Assembly: GCA_905202485.1 (NCBI GenBank)
Contig: CAJKRY010000014.1
Span: forward strand, 1 to 30,760
Direction: 5' to 3'
From: an uncultured Methanomassiliicoccus sp.
GTDB taxonomy: Archaea > Thermoplasmatota > Thermoplasmata > Methanomassiliicoccales > Methanomassiliicoccaceae
DNA: 30,760 nt
Shown here: piece after piece, positions 24,929 to 30,760 of the stretch
How positions within the stretch are numbered: position 1 is the first letter of the stretch
How the letters are laid out: each line of letters opens with the position of its first letter
The notes under the pieces: model-generated
Databases searched by the model: none
The model's input: only the letters and a program-made list of their open reading frames with translations
What the model was told of the DNA's origin: nothing
Translations under genes and position numbers: made by a program

Positions 24929-27451
24929 TTAAATCAGATGTCTTCCCAAAAATCTTCCCGTTTTGCTCTCTTTGCTATCTGTAATTTCATGAGGTGTTCC
25001 AGTTGCTACAATACGGCCTCCATCCTCACCGCCATCCGGTCCCATATCAATAACATAATCTGCATTGCAGATCACATCTAGATCATGTTCTATCACAATA
25101 ACGGTTGCACCATTTTCAATGAGTGTTTGAAACACCCTCAGCAATGTCTGCACATCCAATGGATGAAGTCCGATAGTCGGCTCGTCAAAGATGAATATGG
25201 AATCAGACTGCATTTTCCGCATTTCACTTGCTAATTTCAGCCGCTGCGCTTCTCCACCCGAAAGGTTCGGCGTTTCTTCACCCAGTGTCAGATACCCAAG
25301 TCCAAGATTCTGAAGTACCTGTAATCTCTCGCGGATAACTTTCATATCTTTACAAAAGTTCAATGCAGTGTTTACGTCCATCTCCATGAGCTCCGGCAGC
25401 GAGTGTGCCACTCCGTCTTTATTGGCATATCTTACACGATATGCTGCTTTTGAGTATCTTGAGCCGAGGCAATCAGGACAGGAGATATCCACATCAGGCA
25501 AGAATTGCACATCAAGATTGATTGTACCCGTTCCGTCACAGACAGGACAGCGGAGACTTCCTGTGTTGTATGAAAAATCCCCGGCTTTATATCCCTCTTG
25601 CTTAGCGTCGGATGTTTTCGCATAGATTTTACGCAGCTCATCGTGCACATCGGCATATGTGGAAACAGTGGAACGGGAATTGATTCCAATCGGCGTTGCA
25701 TCAATTAACTTTACATGTTTGATGCCGTCTGCTTCAATATGCAAAACATGTTCTGGCGGCTTCTTCCCAGATATTACTGCCTCCAGACCTGGAACAAGGC
25801 TGTCTATAATCATCGTGGTCTTGCCGGAGCCTGATACGCCTGTTACCACTGTGAGTCTCCCCTTCGGGATATCAACCTCTAATGGTTTTACCGTGTGGAT
25901 CTGTGTTGTAGAAAGATGAATCTTTCCTTCTGCAAACATTTCATCTGAGTCGGGCAGTTTTCTGATACATACGTCAGCTTTGCCTGCTAGAAACGGACCG
26001 ATTTGAGATTTGTCATTATTCTTGATTTCTTCAATCGTCCCCTGTGCGATTACTTCTCCGCCGTCTATGCCTGCCTGCGGCCCCATTTCAACCAGCCAGT
26101 CAGATTCGTTCAGAATCTGCGTATCATGATCAACCAACAAAACGGAATTTCCATCTGCAACCAGATCATGCATAACATCATTCAAGCCGATTATATTCGA
26201 AGGATGCAGTCCAATAGATGGCTCATCCAGCACATATAAAACCCCGGTTGTCCTGTTGCGGACAGCACGGGCAAGCTGCATCCGTTGCCGTTCTCCCGTG
26301 GAAAGTGTGGATGCTGCGCGGTCAAGGGTAAGATAGCCTAACCCTAAGTCCATAAGCCGTTTTGCTACAGTTTGAAAAGAATCGCAGATGCTTTCCGCCA
26401 TCGGCTTCATTTCATCAGGCAGGGAATCAGGCACATTGCCAACCCACTTCACAAGCTCTGTCAACGTCATTTTGCAGGCTTCATCAAGCGAAATGCCGCA
26501 AAGCCTTGGTGCTCTTGCTGCCTCCGACAAGCGTGTACCGCCACAATCTGGACAGATCTCTTCCTTCAGGAATTTCTCGACACGCTTCATCCCCTTGTCA
26601 TCTTTAACTTTTGACAGGGCATTTTCCACAGCATATGTCGCACTGTAATATGTAAAATTAAGTTCTCCAGAATTATTGGTATTTTTTGATTTATAAAAAA
26701 TATGTTTCTTTTCAGCAGGGCCGCTGTATACGATTTCTTTCTCTTTGTCTGTAAGTTCACGAAACGGAACATCTGTACGTACACCCATTTCTCTGCAGAC
26801 ATCAGTCATCAGCGACCACATTAACGAATTCCATGGGGCGACCGCCCCTTCGTCAATTGTAAGAGACTCATCAGGCACCAGAGTTGATTTATCGACTGTC
26901 CGTACAACTCCCGTTCCACTGCATTTGCGACAGGCTCCCTGACTGTTAAATGCAAGTTCTTCTGCACTGGGTGCATGGACAATTTCTCCGCATTCCGGGC
27001 AGATGATTTCTTTCTCTGCCGCTACAGCCAATGTGGGTTTCAGATAATGCCCGTTCGGACAACGGTGATTCGCAAGCCTTGAAAACATTAAACGCAGGCT
27101 GTTTAAAAGCTCCGTTCCAGTACCAAATGTAGAACGGATTCCAGGAACGCTTGGCCTTTGATGTAATGCAAGAGCAGCGGGAACATACAGAACCTCGTCC
27201 ACCTGCGCTTTAGCTGCCTGCGTCATGCGTCTCCTTGTGTATGTTGACAGGGCATCCAGATAACGTCTTGAGCCTTCAGCATATAAAACACCAAGGGCGA
27301 GAGAAGATTTTCCTGAACCAGACACTCCGGCTATCCCAACAATCTTGTTCAGTGGAATATCCACATCAATATTTTTCAGATTGTGTACTTTAGCACCCCG
27401 AACTTGAATTTTCTTCGGTGTGTCCGATCCTTTATCCATGTAATTCATCAT
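24929..27451 (-). CDS. UvrA-like ABC ATPase (UvrA2 / drug-resistance type)
   Basis: 840 residues, shorter than true UvrA (about 940). The first ABC half has Walker A 'GVSGSGKSS' near residue 43, zinc motifs 'CPECGEIV' and 'CRKCSGTG', 'CPDCGGTRLSEAAR' and signature 'LSTGERQR'. The second half has 'GVSGSGKTT', 'CPVCDGTGTINLDVQFLPDV' and signature 'LSGGEAQR'. The UvrB-interaction region of canonical UvrA appears reduced. No uvrB or uvrC is nearby. Such proteins are common in gut Firmicutes and are linked to DNA-damage or antibiotic tolerance, so horizontal transfer is likely. The start is uncertain: ATG 27451, 27448 or 27439. The TATA box favours a leaderless start at 27439. Confidence 0.85.
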   Translation of the reverse strand: MMNYMDKGSDTPKKIQVRGAKVHNLKNIDVDIPLNKIVGIAGVSGSGKSSLALGVLYAEGSRRYLDALSTYTRRRMTQAAKAQVDEVLYVPAALALHQRPSVPGIRSTFGTGTELLNSLRLMFSRLANHRCPNGHYLKPTLAVAAEKEIICPECGEIVHAPSAEELAFNSQGACRKCSGTGVVRTVDKSTLVPDESLTIDEGAVAPWNSLMWSLMTDVCREMGVRTDVPFRELTDKEKEIVYSGPAEKKHIFYKSKNTNNSGELNFTYYSATYAVENALSKVKDDKGMKRVEKFLKEEICPDCGGTRLSEAARAPRLCGISLDEACKMTLTELVKWVGNVPDSLPDEMKPMAESICDSFQTVAKRLMDLGLGYLTLDRAASTLSTGERQRMQLARAVRNRTTGVLYVLDEPSIGLHPSNIIGLNDVMHDLVADGNSVLLVDHDTQILNESDWLVEMGPQAGIDGGEVIAQGTIEEIKNNDKSQIGPFLAGKADVCIRKLPDSDEMFAEGKIHLSTTQIHTVKPLEVDIPKGRLTVVTGVSGSGKTTMIIDSLVPGLEAVISGKKPPEHVLHIEADGIKHVKLIDATPIGINSRSTVSTYADVHDELRKIYAKTSDAKQEGYKAGDFSYNTGSLRCPVCDGTGTINLDVQFLPDVDISCPDCLGSRYSKAAYRVRYANKDGVAHSLPELMEMDVNTALNFCKDMKVIRERLQVLQNLGLGYLTLGEETPNLSGGEAQRLKLASEMRKMQSDSIFIFDEPTIGLHPLDVQTLLRVFQTLIENGATVIVIEHDLDVICNADYVIDMGPDGGEDGGRIVATGTPHEITDSKESKTGRFLGRHLI

Positions 27452-27464
27452 CTTCCCAATTCAT

Positions 27465-27470
27465 ATTATA
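27465..27470 (-). promoter_or_regulatory. TATA/-10 element of the UvrA-like gene
   Basis: TATAAT on the minus strand is centred 28 nt from the ATG at 27439, which fits a leaderless archaeal start. It is also preceded, after 15 nt, by TTTACA (27486-27491), a bacterial sigma70-like pair. The second reading would fit bacterial ancestry but has a short spacer. Confidence 0.4.
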
Positions 27471-27642
27471 CACTGTTTTATTTTCTGTAAAGGCGATTCA
27501 CCATTTTGAATGTTTTTACCATCAATACTCAAATTGTACCAAATTTCAATTTGTTTATATTTTCTATCATAAACCTAAATTAAATGTTGTTCACATCCCT
27601 GAGTGAATTTGCCATTTTTAAATTTAGAATTTTGACAACAAA

Positions 27643-27687
27643 TCAAAAAAATAGAAAGGAGTTTACTGACGCTTTCGCGTTCAGTAA
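27643..27687 (-). terminator. Hairpin plus U tract after the right-hand surface protein gene
   Basis: On the minus strand the hairpin arms TTACTGA/TCAGTAA (27663-27687) enclose CGC-GAAA-GCG with one bulged A and a GAAA tetraloop. The sequence then runs into a T-rich stretch ending in seven Ts (about 27643-27650). It lies 22 bp after the stop codon at 27710. This intrinsic-type structure is unusual for archaea but clearly placed for termination. Confidence 0.65.
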
Positions 27688-27709
27688 TTTGTTTGTTTTA
27701 TTCTTATCA

Positions 27710-30700
27710 TCACTGCTTCTTCTTCATGAAGTAATATGCTAAAGCGATAATGATGAGAATGATGATCACTGCTGCAACAGCGTAGTATATTGTGTTGTTA
27801 TTGTCTTTCTTATTATCGTCAGGAGTATCTGGAGTTACAGGTTTATCTGATTCTTCATAACCTATGACGTACTTTGAAAGATGATCAGTGTCAAAGATTA
27901 CTTTTCCGTCTTTGTAAGTGCAGTTCACTTTCTCTAACGAACCGTCGTCTTTGACGTAATATACTACAATGTTCTTTGCATCCTCGCCTGCTTTTAATGT
28001 GTAAGGTAATGAGACTGTTATGGTCTTTCCGTTGAATGATGTTACATTCTCATTTCCTGCTTTGATGTTGATATCATAAACAGGCCTGTCTCCTACAGCT
28101 TTCTTCTGCTCCTCTGTTAACTTATTCTTTGCATCCTCTACTTCGAATGAAACTGAATCTGCATTTGTGTTTTCAAGTATTGATGAAAGAACTTCTTTTT
28201 CGATGATTATGTCTCCCTTTGATGTTTCAATTGAGACTGAATCGATGTTGTTATTGTTCTCAATCTTCTTAGAAATTGTTTCTAAATCTGCAGTAGAAAC
28301 AGTAACAGAAGAAACGTTTCCCTTGACATCACTAGTGTCTAAGATCGTTATTGAATCAGAACCGGATGAAACTGCTTCGTGAACTAACTCGTCTGCTTTT
28401 TTATCGTCGATTACAACATCTACGTTTCCGTTGCTGTCAGGAACAATTGTCGGTTCATCTGGTACATCTGGAACTACTGGTGGAGGTGTAATTGGAACTC
28501 CTCCTCCGCCTGATCCGCCGTTGTAAGACCAGACTGCTGTCAATGTAGCATCTATTGCGGGAACTGTATAATCAGAGCCTGCTGCATATGTTGTGGTTCC
28601 ATCATTCCATCCTGCAAAGGAATAGCTAGATCTTTTGAAGAAGTCAGAGCCGGGAAGTGTTATTTTATCTCCGCTGTGATAGTATGAAATTACATCGCTA
28701 GGTCCTGAGGTGTATCCTGAGTTAAATGTCAGTTTAACTGCATTTTCATCGTCTGAAACGAACTTAACGCCTGTGATGTCAAGACAATAAATTGTCTCTC
28801 CATATGTTGTACCGTCTCCGTCGAAGTCTACAGCAATATATGTTTTAGGAGCGTATGATCCAGCATTTACATAGAATGTCAGATAGCTTTTGTTGTCTGT
28901 TCCAATTTTATCAAATGTTTCATATGCATTGTTTGCAGAAATTGAAGCATTTGTTCCGAAACCGTATTTTACATTATCGGCAGTAACACCGGTTGGAACT
29001 TCAATTGCTACACCTACCCAGTATCCCCAATCATTGTTTCCGTTCCTATGCATTTTGAGATCTTTGGCTGAGAGACTGAGGTTTACTATATTGTTGTTGA
29101 TGTCATTGAGACTTATTGCATAACCTGATGCAAGATCATTTATCGCAGTCTCAGTAGTTCCTGGGTTGTCTTTGATGGGTGCTGTGTACACATCTAAGTC
29201 AGCTCCAAGCGTCACATCTGAAAGATCAATTGTGTAACAGATTGGTTTGTTTGTTTCAGTTGCATCATCCCAGTCAACAGCAATATAGCCTTTTGAATCT
29301 TTCATGTCAGCGCTGCCGGCGTTGAAATAGAAAGTAATGTAGGTCATCTCATTTTTAGTAAAAAGTCCATCCCAATTATCACCTAATGAATTGCCGCCAT
29401 TGTTAGCTGATGAATAGGAAGTCCACCCCATGTAGGCTGTGTAACCAGCTGTTATATCCTTAGGAACAGGAATTGCTACCCCTACCCAATATCCCCAGGC
29501 TTTGTTTGCATTTCTGTGATATATTACATTTTCTGCATTTAATTTGAGTATTGTTGAGTCGTTACCGACTGACATTTCAATGTTATAATCTTCAGGCTGG
29601 CTGATATTCATCTTGAGAATTTCTGTTGATTCGGCATTTGGAGCATTGTCAGCAATGGGTGCTGTTGTTATTCCGCCTTCAAATTCAAGGCCTGAAAGAT
29701 CGAGTGTGTATGATGATTTACTGTCTACACTGGTTCCACCATAATCTATGATGAGCTTTATCTCATCAAATTCTCCAGTGATGAAGAATACAAAACTAAT
29801 TGTATTGTTGTCTGTTATTTCATTATCAAATGAGTTTATTTCTTTCGTATCTTTACCTATAAGTTTCATCGAAAGATTAGTATAATCACCACCTGCTGGA
29901 AGAGTCAGTTTGAAAGGCAGATAATATCCAGACTGCATTGCTGCATTTCCAGACCAGAATCCTTCGTAGCCAATAACATAATTCAGAGTTCCATTGACTT
30001 TGAAATTATAATTATCGATTGGTATAAAGCTCAGGTCAGTTGAAAGATCTGCAACATTCATACCATATAATTCTCCTTCAGCACCAGAAATCGTTGCTCC
30101 TGAAGATGATGCAGGGATTATTACATATCGAGGATTATTGATCTCTAAATCAGCTTTACCAAATTTGTTGCCAGTCAGAGTAACATTTGCAATTCCACCT
30201 GTAGCAACTGTAACTTTCAGAACATTTCCATCGTCTGTGGTAGTTCCTAGAGTGTTTCCTTTAATAAATGTATTGTTTATGACTCTGATGTCAGTGGTTA
30301 CACTTCCCAAGTCTATTCTGATTGCACGTCCTGCCCCATATAGGTCAGACTCTTTGCTATCATTATCTGCATCCCACTCAGATATTGTGTTACCTGAAAG
30401 TTCTATAGTTCCAAATTTAATTTCTGCTTGAGTGGTTCCATAGTATTTTGAGATCTGAATTGCATTATATGGAATTTTAGAAATTATGTTATCATTTATG
30501 ACTAATGTGTCATCAGAATCTCCACAGCCTATGATAAGAATTCCTCTTGTATGGCCTGGATTGGAAGGTGTTGATGCAGTTGTAACATCTCCACCAGAAA
30601 TTGTATTTTTCTGAATCGTTATATCTCCATTACACTTTACCAGTGAAATTCCATTTGCAAAATCAGGGCTGGAATCTGAAGAAATCGGAGATTGTGAGAT

Positions 30701-30760
30701 GTTTGTAAAGGTACATTTCTGAATGGTAACATCATTTGCTCCTTCAACATACAAACCTTT
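27710..30760 (-). CDS. Large C-terminally anchored surface protein with beta-helix and repeats (5' end outside window)
   Basis: At least 1014 residues, open to the right edge, so the true N-terminus is missing. From the first visible residues: a right-handed beta-helix to about residue 215 (for example ITIQKNTISGGDVTTASTPS), then three related beta-sandwich units of about 150 residues. Two of these share 'HRNxNxxWGYWVGVAI' (near 411 and 566) and 'YIAVDxD'. Then come an InlB-type module with 'YSFAGWNDGTT' near 715, a Pro/Val linker near 755, a charged domain ending 'VIFDTDHLSKYVIGYEE', a Asp/Asn-rich linker, and a final membrane helix (TIYYAVAAVIIILIIIALAY) with FMKKKQ. The topology is an outward-facing, membrane-anchored adhesin-like protein. 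Binding partner unknown. Confidence 0.88.
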   Translation of the reverse strand, partial: KGLYVEGANDVTIQKCTFTNISQSPISSDSSPDFANGISLVKCNGDITIQKNTISGGDVTTASTPSNPGHTRGILIIGCGDSDDTLVINDNIISKIPYNAIQISKYYGTTQAEIKFGTIELSGNTISEWDADNDSKESDLYGAGRAIRIDLGSVTTDIRVINNTFIKGNTLGTTTDDGNVLKVTVATGGIANVTLTGNKFGKADLEINNPRYVIIPASSSGATISGAEGELYGMNVADLSTDLSFIPIDNYNFKVNGTLNYVIGYEGFWSGNAAMQSGYYLPFKLTLPAGGDYTNLSMKLIGKDTKEINSFDNEITDNNTISFVFFITGEFDEIKLIIDYGGTSVDSKSSYTLDLSGLEFEGGITTAPIADNAPNAESTEILKMNISQPEDYNIEMSVGNDSTILKLNAENVIYHRNANKAWGYWVGVAIPVPKDITAGYTAYMGWTSYSSANNGGNSLGDNWDGLFTKNEMTYITFYFNAGSADMKDSKGYIAVDWDDATETNKPICYTIDLSDVTLGADLDVYTAPIKDNPGTTETAINDLASGYAISLNDINNNIVNLSLSAKDLKMHRNGNNDWGYWVGVAIEVPTGVTADNVKYGFGTNASISANNAYETFDKIGTDNKSYLTFYVNAGSYAPKTYIAVDFDGDGTTYGETIYCLDITGVKFVSDDENAVKLTFNSGYTSGPSDVISYYHSGDKITLPGSDFFKRSSYSFAGWNDGTTTYAAGSDYTVPAIDATLTAVWSYNGGSGGGGVPITPPPVVPDVPDEPTIVPDSNGNVDVVIDDKKADELVHEAVSSGSDSITILDTSDVKGNVSSVTVSTADLETISKKIENNNNIDSVSIETSKGDIIIEKEVLSSILENTNADSVSFEVEDAKNKLTEEQKKAVGDRPVYDINIKAGNENVTSFNGKTITVSLPYTLKAGEDAKNIVVYYVKDDGSLEKVNCTYKDGKVIFDTDHLSKYVIGYEESDKPVTPDTPDDNKKDNNNTIYYAVAAVIIILIIIALAYYFMKKKQ
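28750..30010 (-). repeat. Three tandem divergent beta-sandwich domains in the surface protein
   Basis: The units start near residues 248, 390 and 545 of the visible protein and end in a similar segment: YTLDLSGLEFEGG, YTIDLSDVTLGAD and YCLDITGVKFVSD. Units one and two are followed by a 'TAPIxDN' spacer. Units two and three also share the WGYWVGVAI core. The family is not one I recognise by name. Confidence 0.6.

Noticed and set aside
26003..26942. Plus-strand ORFs opposite the UvrA-like gene
   Set aside because: They are frame shadows of a well-supported ABC ATPase.
1..30760. CRISPR array or cas genes
   Set aside because: No regularly spaced short direct repeats and no Cas motifs were seen; the repeats at both ends are protein-level repeats.

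Overview
The window comes from a methanogenic archaeon, most likely a member of the Methanomassiliicoccales (gut-type methylotrophic methanogens). I infer this from a complete methanogenesis-marker operon, McrC and component A2 (AtwA), archaeal TATA boxes about 25-30 nt upstream of leaderless starts, an archaeal HerA-Mre11-Rad50 set, and large Asn/Ser/Gly-rich adhesin-like surface proteins at both ends. The order-level assignment is not proved by any single gene here.

Layout. (1) 1-2894, minus: a GLUG-repeat/InlB-type surface protein. Its signal peptide and body lie in different frames, joined exactly at a run of ten G residues, which is the layout of a phase-variable contingency gene in the OFF state. 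(2) 3023-5993: a GlcD-like FAD oxidase, a probable undescribed structured RNA (about 4760-4976, plus strand, with its own TATA box), a DUF123 protein and an iron-sulfur flavoprotein. (3) 6044-11235, minus: a tightly overlapping operon mmp3-mmp6-mmp5-mmp15-mmp17-mmp7 behind one TATA box. (4) 11313-13720: a decayed mobile island with a frameshifted tyrosine recombinase, two pieces of a DDE transposase, a hairpin-dense element (12316-12544), ribbon-helix-helix-like fragments and a frameshifted two-TM protein. (5) 13734-16576: an orphan protein converging on the mcrC-atwA operon. (6) 17061-18409: a HTH/DUF2111 protein and a small Cys-rich DUF6951-like protein. (7) 18499-23579: herA-mre11-rad50. 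(8) nifB (23566-24807, minus), a UvrA-like ABC ATPase that looks bacterial in origin, and a C-terminally anchored beta-helix surface protein that runs off the right edge.

How the genes fit together. McrC, A2, Mmp3, Mmp7 and Mmp17 are the reported components of the ATP-driven complex that reductively activates methyl-coenzyme M reductase. That complex was reported to carry clusters resembling the nitrogenase L-cluster, the product of NifB. All five genes plus nifB are within 19 kb here, so the window encodes most of an MCR-activation module, interrupted by the mobile-element island. HerA, Mre11 and Rad50 form a DNA double-strand-break resection operon. Rad50 has no ATG/GTG/TTG start that preserves its N-terminal strand.
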